Assembly (NCBI GenBank): GCA_951394405.1 | Contig: OX596337.1 | Location: 2,418,001-2,482,000 of the forward strand | Direction of reading: 5' to 3' | DNA length: 64,000 nt | Origin: Coprinellus micaceus | Taxonomy: Eukaryota > Basidiomycota > Agaricomycetes > Agaricales > Psathyrellaceae | Part shown: piece by piece, positions 34,857-44,370 of the stretch | Numbering within the stretch: the first letter of the stretch is position 1 | Layout of the letters: the number at the start of each line of letters is the position of its first letter | Position numbers and translations under genes: made by a program | The notes under the pieces: model-generated | What the model saw: the letters and a program-made list of their open reading frames with translations, nothing else | What the model was told of the DNA's origin: nothing | The model's database searches: none

Positions 34857-35304
34857 TCAAGACTCTGTCGTTGAAGAGGAATCTGGGTACATTCGTTTCA
34901 AGTGTCTGTATTTTCGAAGGGAGTAGAGTGCGAGAGTTTCTGAGGTCGTGATCTCGGTGAGTCTTCTGGCACCTAGCGTGTGGGTGGAACTCACCCTTCT
35001 TAATGTATTCCCCAAGCTTCAGAGCATTCTCAATCTCCTCCCTGTCTTTCAAGTTCCTGTTTTCTATAAGATTCCGTCACTCAATAGGACTCGGAGAGCA
35101 GCTCAACACCGTCAAAGCCTACTTTCGAACAAGCGTCTCATACGACCATGGAAGTCGTATCTATGGCGGCGCAATCTGGGTCATAACCCGGAAACCAAAA
35201 AGGACACGGAAGGGGGCTTACGAAGGGTCAGGGTACTCTCGCCCGAGTCGGTGAAGCTCTTTGTAGAGCGCTAAAGCGCGCAACCGGGTTTCCCTGGTCG
35301 CCAT
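34857..35304 (-). CDS. LYR-motif protein, LYRM5/ETFRF1-like, 90 aa
   Basis: Exons 35304-35222, 35160-35123 (38 nt), 35063-34995 and 34939-34857. The spliced protein starts MATRETRLRALALYKELHRL, carries the LYR-type helix as LYK plus GREYP, then FHGRMRRLFEKNRNLKD, GEYIKKE and ALYSLRKYRHLKRMYP. Order, spacing and length (human LYRM5 is 88 aa) match LYRM5/ETFRF1, a mitochondrial protein that removes flavin from electron-transferring flavoprotein. It is too short for single-ORF methods because no exon exceeds 83 nt. Confidence 0.85.
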
Positions 35305-35922
35305 GCACAACGTCCGCCCATAACCCTGCCGTCGAGCGTCATAGCCGGCTCGTGTGAAATTTGAAATGTATGTAATCAAACTCCGCAGCTTTGCCATTCA
35401 ATGGAGTCGGCCTTCCCGAGTCGCTCCTCCTCTCTGAACCTCGAAACATCAACACGTTGCCTCTGCGTCCAACGTGCGACTCTGATTAGGCCAATTCTAA
35501 GCCTTTTCTCCAGCCCCATAACCCTTCTTCATGACTACCTTGTTCCGCAAATAGCCGTCTAAAGTTATCTCGGTTATTTCTGGTCCTCCTAACGTGAACG
35601 CACCCTCCTCGTTATCCTCCGTTGCCCTTCCAAACGGGCTTGCGGGCGCTCATGACTACACCTATTCCGGGCTATAATGTCTTTCCAGCGCTGCGACTTG
35701 CTGCGGCTGGAACCTTCAACTCCTCCGATTGCCCTGTTCCCAAAGAATGCTCTCATTTCCGACCTATTATTGGCTCAGCTAAAGATAGCACCTCTACAAC
35801 GTACCCCAAAGCCCTAAATATATCCCTACCTACTGTCAGGTATAAAAACGCTACATCTTCCTGAACAGAGAGAGCAGCACCCCGCCAACGACCCTCAAAC
35901 TGACCTAGAATCACCACATACA
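35305..35922. promoter_or_regulatory. Divergent promoter region LYR protein / CipC-like copy 1
   Basis: A 618-base intergenic region, long for this window, consistent with a regulated promoter for the CipC-like gene. It is CT-rich at 35440-35640 and ends with a TATA element listed separately. Confidence 0.45.
35841..35847 (+). promoter_or_regulatory. TATA box candidate of CipC-like copy 1
   Basis: TATAAAA lies 82 bases before the ATG at 35923. The paralogue has TATAAAT 79 bases before its ATG, so the placement is conserved. Confidence 0.6.
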
Positions 35923-36456
35923 ATGGGCTGGTTCGACGACAATTCCAACGAAGCTCAGGCTTATGACCAGGTCGTGAACGCTCCACACAAGGCAGAGTTG
36001 TCTCATGAACTCATTGCTGCTGCGGCATCGTATGAGGCGAGCAGCGTTCCCACTGGGCACGATACGTTGACCAACCTCTCATCACTAGGCTGCGAAGGCT
36101 TACGAGAACCACGTCGCGGAAAACGGCCAACCCGACGACCATGCAAAAGCCAAGGAGCTATTGTAAGTCCTACGGCCTATCAACCGTATAGATTCGGTGA
36201 ATTGACCTTCTTTTCCAGGGCTGGTTTCACTGGATTCTTCGTCGACAAACTCGTCGAAACCAAGGGCGTAAGCATCGCCATGCATAATATGTTCCCACAG
36301 CTGACTCTTGTTTCAAGCTTGACTACCTAGATACTGCAAAGGCGAAGCACCACGGTAAGTCTGCTCTACCTCGGCGTCACGAAAGGCCCACTGATTGACC
36401 GAATAATAGCAAAGCGCCAGGCTGAGGCCGCTCTTGGCGAACAGGGTTACTTCTAA
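35923..36456 (+). CDS. DUF3759/CipC-like protein, copy 1, 106 aa
   Basis: Exons 35923-36036, 36089-36162, 36219-36267, 36318-36354 and 36410-36456. The protein starts MGWFDDNSNEAQAYDQV, continues SHELIAAAASYEAAKAYENH and AKAKELLAGFTGFFVDKLVE and ends GEQGYF, the signature of the fungal CipC/DUF3759 family of small soluble proteins of unknown function, several of which respond to stress. Intron 36037-36088 begins GCGAGC. A GT 12 bases further in would add Ala-Ser-Ser at a position where the paralogue has nothing, so a GC-AG intron is preferred. Confidence 0.85.
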
Positions 36457-36618
36457 GTCCGAAGACACTTGAGTGTCATTGTATTTGTACATACTTACAT
36501 TGAAATGGGACGATTATAGGAGCCATAGCGCGTCATCTAACCCGAGAAGCTCCTCAGAAGTCAAGAGTCCGAGACGAACTGAGCACATTTTGTTTGAGAC
36601 GGACTCACATCCTCCAGC

Positions 36619-36625
36619 TATAAAT
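36619..36625 (+). promoter_or_regulatory. TATA box candidate of CipC-like copy 2
   Basis: TATAAAT lies 79 bases before the ATG at 36698, matching the position of the element in front of copy 1. Confidence 0.55.
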
Positions 36626-36697
36626 CCAGTGGTCAAGAATGGAGGCACGCCATCATTGCCTTTCACTCATTCCCATACTGTTTCGCATATTTTTACG

Positions 36698-37309
36698 ATG
36701 GGTTGGTTTAGCGAAGACTCTGACCAAGCTCAGGCCTATGACATCGTACGCCTATTTGACGACATACTTATCGCATCGACCCTCATTGCGCTTGGCAGGT
36801 TCAGAACGCCCCTCCGGGTGCCACACTGTCTCATGAGCTCGTTGCGGGTGCCGCTTCCTTCATGGCAAGAACAGGTCAACTCCTACCCATTCATGCCCTA
36901 CTCAGCGTCGCATATCATAGGCAGCGAAAATGTTTGAAGATCATGAAGCCAAAAATGGCCGCCCTGTGGATCACGGGAAGGCGAAAGAGATGCTGTATGC
37001 GTCGCGTCCTCGATCGTATGTGTCGCAATGTGTCTGACGTTTGCCTAGAGCCGGTTTAAGTGGCGCTGCTGTGGAGAAGATTGTCGCGAATAGAAGGGTA
37101 TGTTTGGACCCCCACATGCCCCACCCTTGCCGGTCTCATCGCACACCATTTGGCCCGATAGCTCGATAACTTCGACAGAGGCCAAGCCCGGATGCAAGGT
37201 TTGCACCGCGTCCATCCACGGTGGTTCGTGGAACTTGCTGACTTCCCTGGTCTCTCTCATAGCCCAGCAGCAGTCGGAGATGGGCTTGATGAACCAAGGC
37301 TATTATTGA
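36698..37309 (+). CDS. DUF3759/CipC-like protein, copy 2, 106 aa
   Basis: Exons 36698-36745, 36799-36864, 36921-36994, 37049-37097, 37162-37198 and 37263-37309. It starts MGWFSEDSDQAQAYDI, continues SHELVAGAASFMAAKMFEDH and ends NQGYY. Its length equals copy 1, and the last four exons have the same sizes (74, 49, 37 and 47 nt); the 114-nt first exon of copy 1 is here split 48+66 by an extra 53-nt intron. Intron 36865-36920 starts GCAAGA and no GT donor fits the frame, so it is GC-AG at the same position as in copy 1. Protein identity between copies is roughly half, so the duplication is not recent. Confidence 0.82.
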
Positions 37310-37495
37310 GCTGTGGTCTATACATAGAACCAAGGAAGTCATCCCAAAAATACGATTTCACGCTTGCTTTCTGATCGAACATTTGAGTCTGATAATTTTG
37401 AACACTGATATCATTTACACCCCTCTCCTACCCTTTACTTCCATCCACTCAAGGTCGTCCCATACAGCACACTTTGAAGGGCGACCTTGGCTGTG

Positions 37496-39082
37496 ATGAT
37501 CCCTCGTTCCCTCGCCCAGTCACTCGTTCTTGTCCAAGCCGCTAGAATCATCCAATCAGCGCCTACGACAACTTCACACAAAGAACCACACTCTCTCAGC
37601 ACTGTCCATCTCGCAGTCATCGTCTCTATCACACTCACACTCACTATTCTGTACACCGCCAAGCTACGCTTCCTACGGGTCCGCCCATCAACTACCAACA
37701 TCAGAATCAACGACCTCGCCCTCAGCTGCATGCCTCACAGGAAGTCTTGTGATACGAGCTCTGTCGATACTCAAGGGAAACCGGGATCACCTTTCTTGTT
37801 AGGATTCTTAGGGTCTCCCGCACGAGAGCTTGGATATGTGGCCACCGATATTCTACGTCTGGCACCGTCCGGAAGGACATTGAAAGGGCAATATACTCGG
37901 CATCCTCTGAAGGGAGCCATGGACATGACGCTCAATTGGATCAAGGAACCTGACCCACCGAAGCTAATTTTGCGCCTTGGGTCCTTTTCTAGCTCTTGGG
38001 CACCAGATGAGGACAGCCCGAAGCAGCCCCTTCAATATGCTCATGGAGCTCGTCCAGTTGCCTGTGCCGCCCTATTGGGAAGCTACACCGGTGGCGCGAC
38101 AGTACTAGAAGTGCCCAAATGCCCGCTACCAGGGCCCCTTGATAGGAATAGGCTCTACACCACGGAACACCCGAAGGTTGTCTCATTCCGTCCAAATACC
38201 GATCGTCGTCAACGGACGAGCGCCCTTTACACATCCGACGTAATTGGGGATTCGAGCTTCTCGACTTCTCTGGCTATCAACAAAGAGAATGAATATTCTC
38301 CGTGGCTCGCATCTTTGGCGTCTCTCCAACTGGGTCCTACTCCTGGCCACACCTTCCTGGAGAACCTGGAGTCGACCTCGCCAATGCCTCTCAAGTTCCG
38401 CTTGCCTAGTCCCTTACTACCCGCCAAAAAGAAACCCGGTTCAGCCAAACCGCGCTCCCCATTACGGTCGATATTGTTGCCCCAGTCTCTGTCTGGGGCC
38501 AAGAAAGCCGATCATCCTCCAAAGGGTAATTCGGACGACTTGTCTATACCCCTCTTTTCGGACGTGGGCCCAATAGAAAATGGGAAGGCAGCATCATACA
38601 AGGAGCTTGGACTGGGACGACCGTCGCAGAGGCAGGAGCACCATAGCATCATCAGGAATGATTTGAATAACAACCGTTCTAGCCCAGTATCCTTCCATCG
38701 CACAGAAGCAGATACAGAGAGCGTCGCTGAATCCCCGACCCTCGAGCTCATGCTCGAGCAACTAGCTCAAGCGACGAGTGACTGGGACGATAGCATCCTC
38801 ATCGACGACAAATTCAAAACTCTTCTCGACTCCACGAAGCGAAGCGACCATATACCAAATGCCGAGCGCCAGTTTGCTGGAGTAACGAAATCTGATGACT
38901 CCCCACTGCACCCTAATATTGAGTTACCGAACCTCGAAGACCTCGACCACGAAGGTATCGCCCATCCCAATCCCTTCCTCGGTTCCCCATACATCCTTCG
39001 AGACAGGACTCGGGATTTGCTGTTTTCCATTCCCGAAGAGGATGCCATATCGTTCACCGGCATCGTCATCCAGACGTATTGA
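37496..39082 (+). CDS. Unrecognised single-exon protein with N-terminal membrane anchor, 528 aa
   Basis: One uninterrupted exon, unusual in this intron-dense window. The first ATG in frame is 37496 (a TTG lies three codons upstream). A hydrophobic segment VHLAVIVSITLTLTILYTA at about residues 35-55 is followed by a basic stretch. The rest is polar and Ser/Pro/Leu-rich, with mixed motifs such as IPLFSDVGPIENG and ELMLEQLAQATSDWDDSILI near the end. No enzymatic motif is seen and I do not recognise a family. Coding status rests on the long open frame and its lack of a competing frame. Confidence 0.6.
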   Translation: MIPRSLAQSLVLVQAARIIQSAPTTTSHKEPHSLSTVHLAVIVSITLTLTILYTAKLRFLRVRPSTTNIRINDLALSCMPHRKSCDTSSVDTQGKPGSPFLLGFLGSPARELGYVATDILRLAPSGRTLKGQYTRHPLKGAMDMTLNWIKEPDPPKLILRLGSFSSSWAPDEDSPKQPLQYAHGARPVACAALLGSYTGGATVLEVPKCPLPGPLDRNRLYTTEHPKVVSFRPNTDRRQRTSALYTSDVIGDSSFSTSLAINKENEYSPWLASLASLQLGPTPGHTFLENLESTSPMPLKFRLPSPLLPAKKKPGSAKPRSPLRSILLPQSLSGAKKADHPPKGNSDDLSIPLFSDVGPIENGKAASYKELGLGRPSQRQEHHSIIRNDLNNNRSSPVSFHRTEADTESVAESPTLELMLEQLAQATSDWDDSILIDDKFKTLLDSTKRSDHIPNAERQFAGVTKSDDSPLHPNIELPNLEDLDHEGIAHPNPFLGSPYILRDRTRDLLFSIPEEDAISFTGIVIQTY

Positions 39083-39480
39083 CATATCTCTCTGTGTCGT
39101 TATGTTTAACGGGAATATCGGGGGTGCATGTTAGATTTCTGAAAATTGGCCTTGGTGTCCGCCGTTCAATTCCACCCCACCATCTCACAACTGTGACCCG
39201 TTTCATCCGAATCTCTTCCTCAGGGTTACTTAGTGCGCGCCTACATGGGCCAGTACTGTACATCGCGTGCGGGGTATGTACTATGTATGGTATGCATCGG
39301 GATTATCGGACCACGTTTAACCAACCTGAACTCCGGTCCGTCACATGAATCATGGAGATGAACTCTCACCATCCTCTTTCTAGACCTACTTACACCAGCG
39401 GTCCCCTTTCTTTATGACATAACCCTGCACGCTCGTTGGAATCTCGTATTGCACCAGCAATCTACGACGCGGAGGATGAT
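39083..39480. other. Intergenic region
   Basis: No gene is seen. It holds the terminator of the single-exon gene and the promoter of the kinase gene. A TTG in frame at 39436 precedes the kinase ATG but is not needed for the protein. Confidence 0.35.
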
Positions 39481-41405
39481 ATGGTGCTTCAAGCCCTGCC
39501 GAGAGTGCTCCAACTTCTGCGACCTGGAGCCTTGAGGTTACCCCAGCGACCCGCGAGTGGGATGCGATGGATCTCAGGTGCTCATAACTTTTACAACAAC
39601 AGAGAGTTGGAGGCGTATGCGAGTAGGGACGCGACTAGGTTGACACTGCGGCAGTTGGTACGCCGTCTCCGCCTCTCCAGCACGCTTTGGCTAACGCCTT
39701 GGCTACTGTAGATATTCTTCGGGAGACAACTAACACCGGAGAAGATCCTGAAGGTAGCGGGAACCACCTCCTCTTGCAAAATGTACTCAGTTGAACCTTG
39801 ATAGAGTGCCAACTATGTTCGGACAGAGTTGCCGTTGAGGATTGCCCACAGGTTAAGGGACCTTCAGGCCCTTCCATACGTTGTCGTGACTCAGGAAGGC
39901 GTAGACAAAGTCTACGATGTAAGTCTTCTCGACTGTATTCTCTGCCGAGGCTTACTTCGAATGTGTAGTTGTATTGGCTAGCTTTCGAGAAGTATGTGTG
40001 TTTGGAGGGAGCTTGGCGTATTGACGCTCACAGGCATGACAAGGTTCCGCAACTTTCCTGAAGTAACTACCCTGGAGGAAAACGAAAAGTTCTGCGAGTT
40101 TCTGCAGAAATTCCTTGATATACAGTGCGTTTTGAACTACTCAATCTACCAATTCCGCTAAACTCGAGGCCGTCTTGTTCACCGCAGCGCCACTGTTATA
40201 CCCAACTTATCACTCGGCCTGTCCCTATCATCCCGATACCTGTCGCCCGACCGGCTAGACTCTTTCATGCGCCGGATGCTCGTTACGCGTATATCCCGGC
40301 GCGTACTTGCTGAACACCATCTTGCTCTGACGAAGAGCTTTACCCAGCAAGGCGAGGAGACGAATGAACCGCACGTGGGCATCATATTCACCGGCCTGAA
40401 TGTCAAGCGGTCTGTGGATAGGTGTACTGCACTCCTTCGGAGTCGAACCCCACAGGTGGAAGGGGCGGAGTTCACTGAATGGCCCGCGGTCATTATGGAT
40501 GGGCACCTTGATACCCAGTTTCCGTACATCCGGGAGCAACTGGAGTGCGTCACTATTCCCTCATCTCTGGGTTCCGTATTCACCAAAATCGCAGGTACAT
40601 TATCTTCGAGTTGCTGAAAAATGTTGGTCTTCTCGGGTGGCACCTCGGTCTACAGTTGCTCACTCTGAACTAGGCCATGCACACAACCGTTCTGAAACAT
40701 CAGGGAAGGGGGACCCTGCCCCCCATAAGAGTGACGATCGTCGCAGGGGAAAACGACATTGGCCTTCGGATATCAGACCAGGGTGCTTTTCAATAATTCA
40801 CGATTCGTCCTTCCGTTTTGATGATTTCTGCTAGGTGGTGGGCTACTAGCGGCCGGCAAGGCGTTGGCAAATCCCAACGATCTCTGTTCGTTTTCTCATG
40901 TTCGCAACGCCAGTCGGCTGGAGGACAAGCGACTGGGTGCTCTTCGTGACGCCAGTGAAGAGGGACTGCGGGCGACAGTGGAGGAGCAGATTGTGAAGTG
41001 GAATAGGGGACAGACCGAGCAACATGGTCAGGAGAGCCACATTGCAGCCCTGAACCGGGTGCAAGGGCCGGTTTCTTCGCTTCCTAGGATCGGAATTGGA
41101 CTCCCGATGAGCAAAATCTTTGCAACGTAGGTCCCTTCAGTTCATCGATGTGCCTGTTGTCCCATCATAACGATCTAACAGATATTTCGGAGGATCTTTG
41201 GAGCTCGTGTCATTGGATGGTTGGGGTAAGTCGCGTTGGAACGTGAATGCACTCGTGCACGTTACTGATCAGTACCATCCAGGCACGGATGTTTACGTTC
41301 GCCTCCCGAAGCTGGTCAGTTCTTTCCAGTTCTTTCCGCCTGTTGTTCGGGTTTTTTGACTGACATACTCCGAAGGGGACGAACCTCGAGGACATTGAGT
41401 TGTAA
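39481..41405 (+). CDS. Mitochondrial 2-oxoacid dehydrogenase kinase (BCKDK/PDK family), 442 aa, 12 exons
   Basis: Exons 39481-39657, 39712-39753, 39805-39918, 39969-39991, 40044-40124, 40188-40544, 40595-40622, 40674-40782, 40835-41126, 41182-41225, 41283-41314 and 41376-41405. An Arg/Leu-rich presequence (MVLQALPRVLQLLRPGALRL) suggests mitochondrial import. The helical domain has YVRTELPLRIAHRLRDLQ and LDIHATVIPNLSLGL. The GHKL ATPase boxes follow: N box ELLKNAM, G1 box DQGGG (built across an intron) and G2 box GIGLPMSKIFATYFGG. The start SANYVRTELPLRIAHR resembles the branched-chain kinase (SARYVQQELPVRIAHR) more than pyruvate dehydrogenase kinases. It phosphorylates and inactivates its dehydrogenase; the substrate is uncertain. 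Confidence 0.87.
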
Positions 41406-41693
41406 TACATGTACATATTTTCATGGATGTACACTACTGCAGATAGTCAATTCGCCGAAGCGGCGCTGTTCTTTGCAAAGTGATAGTCAATCTAGTCAAG
41501 CGAGGCCGGTTCCTTGGAGCGTTTCCCAGGATCCAGGTCCGAAGACAACGCAATCATGTCAACGATTCCTGTTCGAGCATGCTGCAGCGCCCGCCGCCTT
41601 CCCAATTCGAGCTGAAGTGCAACATGTAGGTACAGCCTTCATTTCCGTGCGGCGCCTAGCCTTTGGGCCGCTGTATCTCTCCCTTTCACCACC

Positions 41694-43319
41694 ATGCATA
41701 CCCACAAAATGGATCCCTACGACTATTCGAGCCCTCCTCCGGCCTACAACGATCAGGAGTTCGACCGGAAAACGTCTTTGGCGACAGAGGCATCTCTTCA
41801 GCAAGCTCCTCCACCCACTGAGGAGCTCAGCGAAGAAAGATGGGCGGAGATCGAAGAGGCCGCTTTCCAAGCCGCTATAGCAGCATCTCTAGCTGACGCC
41901 AAAGCGAGAGGAGTACATACACCCAGCGAAGGTCAATCCAGCCGTCCTATCGAGCCTGGTCCGCGGAGTCCTTCGAGGAGCCGTTCACCAGCGTCAGGCT
42001 CTGCTTCTCCGGCCACGGTTCGACAGCTTGCAACTATCAAACCCTTGCGAATAGAGAAGAAGGGGAAAACCTCTGTGGACCTGAGGAACGAGAAGGACAA
42101 GCCGAAGTGGCTTTCTGAAGCAGAAAGCCAGGCGCTGTCCTCATCTTCACAAGCGGAACCGAGCGCTGCCGGCCATAGCCGCCACGACTCCTACGATGCC
42201 CCACCTCCCTTCGTCGCGGTTGCTCCCGGGGGGAGTGAATACAGCGAACCCAGATACCATGACGTTGGATTCGATCCACCAGACTGCGCGGTACCACCCT
42301 CTGCGGCGTCCTCGGGAACTTTGCCCGAGTTCTCCCAAAACTCCTTCATTCCCACCCTCGATGCGTTGTCTCTCTCCTCTCTCTCATCCCCTGCCTCAGA
42401 TTATCAGCCCACGGCACATCCCCACCAGTCCCCTGTGAACCCATTGCCCCAACCACCACCCCACACCAATGTACGATACCAAGCATCTCCGACACCGTCG
42501 AATGGACACCGTCAATCTATGCCTACCAGCCCAACACAGGAACCGATTGCTTATCGACCAGAGCTACAGCGACCGCGTAGCTTCGCTCCCCAACCCTCAT
42601 CTTCGTACAATCCGCCAAGTACACCTTACAACAAAGGAACGATGATCGCACCAATGATGCCTTTCAATACTTCGATAGCCTATGGAAAGACGCCGTTCGC
42701 GCGTCTGCAGACTCCTCCACCGACAGCCATGGAAGAGCCAAGGCAAGAGATAGTCTACCGGGCGAATGCTTTCTACAAGTGTGTTGAACACTTATATCTG
42801 ACGCCTTGGCAGTGTCAACCCGACTGACCATGCCCTTCTCTTTCCAGTGCGGCTGTATCCGCTCATCTAACACCTCAAACCCCTCAACGTTCAATGGCAA
42901 GCGACCAACGATCCGTTCACTCGTACGTCAACATGCGTGCTTCTCCAGTACTTGCCAGTATTCCTGACGATCTGGTTAGAAACCGCTCGTCCTCGTACAA
43001 TAGCTCGTACGGCAACTCCACTGCGAGTTCTCCAGGGTACAGGAACGTGACCCACATGGGCATGAACCCAGCCCAACAACATCCATACACTGCAGCACCA
43101 ACGCCGACAGACCCGAATTGGGGACAGCCTTACCCTGGAAACAATCGCCCTGTGTCTATTTATTCGACGGACTCGGGTTTTTCCAACAGTTCCGTCGGGC
43201 AGCCGCAGTACCTCAACACGTTCCAGCAAGTACCTCAGCAGCATAGTGGAGGGGCTCCGTCGAGCTGGGCGACTGCGGGGTCGCAACAGTATCAGAATTC
43301 TCGCTATGGCCAATGGTAA
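41694..43319 (+). CDS. UIM- and PY-motif-containing disordered protein, 518 aa
   Basis: Exons 41694-42778 and 42848-43319, with a 69-nt intron. The start could also be the ATG at 41709. The N-terminus contains SPPPAY, a PPxY motif, and at about residues 54-69 a ubiquitin-interacting motif, EEAAFQAAIAASLADA, with the core Ala and Ser in place. The remaining 450 residues are Ser/Pro/Gln-rich and disordered, with short conserved-looking stretches (KPKWLSEAESQAL, YGKTPFARLQTPP). PY plus UIM suggests an adaptor or substrate of an Rsp5/NEDD4 ligase; this is inference. Confidence 0.7.
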
Positions 43320-43797
43320 CAGGACCATATCTTAACACAATCAGTTCATCTTGCGATCTCCTTTTCCCTTCCTACTATATACCTCACAATGACTACTTAT
43401 TCCATCCAGGATCCACGCCTTTCTTTGATTTTCATCTGACTCTAAATATCACCAGCAGACGCGACGTCTCTTATTATTCTGGAAACCACTCTTTGTACCT
43501 GCCCAACCCAACCAAGGTGATTCGAATCGCTGAGGTATATGAGTGTTCGACAAGATACCAGGGGGCGCGCTTGGCCACTTGGCGCTAAGCGCTAAGCTTT
43601 TTGGCCCCTCAGTGATATTAAGTCACGTGCCGAGCATTTCCTCGGAGTATATTCCCAATCGGGGTGTGTAAGGGATGTTTGTTCCACCAAAACATGCTAG
43701 TAGTACGCCGTCTCAACTCAATCACGTCCCTCTCACGATCCGTGAGAGGGGCTTAGTTGAACCTAAGCAGTACGCATCACCGGGGCATGGATAACAA
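43320..43797. other. Intergenic region with hairpin
   Basis: The 3' region of the UIM gene. A perfect hairpin, CCCTCTCAC-GATCC-GTGAGAGGG, lies at 43728-43750, with further partial pairing outside it (TCAACT / AGTTGA). Confidence 0.4.
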
Positions 43798-44300
43798 ATG
43801 CCGCCCAAGCGAGGCAGAGGAGGAGCGGGCAGTGGCGAAAGCCTCCAGTGTCATGTTGGCCAAGGTTGCGAAGGCAAGTACTCGGCCTACTGCCTGTTCT
43901 TGAAGAAGTAAAAAAAGTATTCTCCCTCACGATTGGTAACCTGGCTCCTTGCATCGAGGTGGTGAGGCTGCAGGTATATTCGAGGAGCACGTGGGTATCG
44001 AGCCAACCGTCGAGGCTCCTGCCCCGACTCGTTCGCAAGTGTCACAACATCCGATTAAGCCGCAGAGGCCCGCTGCGCCCCTTTCAATCCGGGGTTTGCT
44101 CGAGTATTTGGCGGAAGCATAGGCTACTCGTAACACCATCGCGCATCCTCCCATCTGCATATGTATTTACTCTTGAAAATAAGTCACCCACTGAAACAGG
44201 GACCACCGCAAGTTCTAGACGACCTCAAGCTCAAGTCCAGTGGCCCGGTAAACGGATGGTGCACACTGCGCCGTCTCCACTGCGTTGCCCGAAACAATAA
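43798..44300 (+). CDS. Doubtful three-exon small gene, 103 aa
   Basis: Exons 43798-43873, 43959-44093 and 44200-44300 splice in frame to a protein starting MPPKRGRGGAGSGE, with a middle part PTRSQVSQHPIKPQRP and a basic tail. The first donor would be the classical GC form GCAAGT after AAG; the second intron is 106 nt. The protein is low in complexity and no family is recognised. It converges with the deubiquitinase gene, only 70 bases away. Could equally be non-coding. Confidence 0.3.
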
Positions 44301-44370
44301 TTACGGGTTGGAAACAGTCTACGATACGTTTACACTAATCTACACGTCGAACAAGTCCAAGTTCCTCCCC

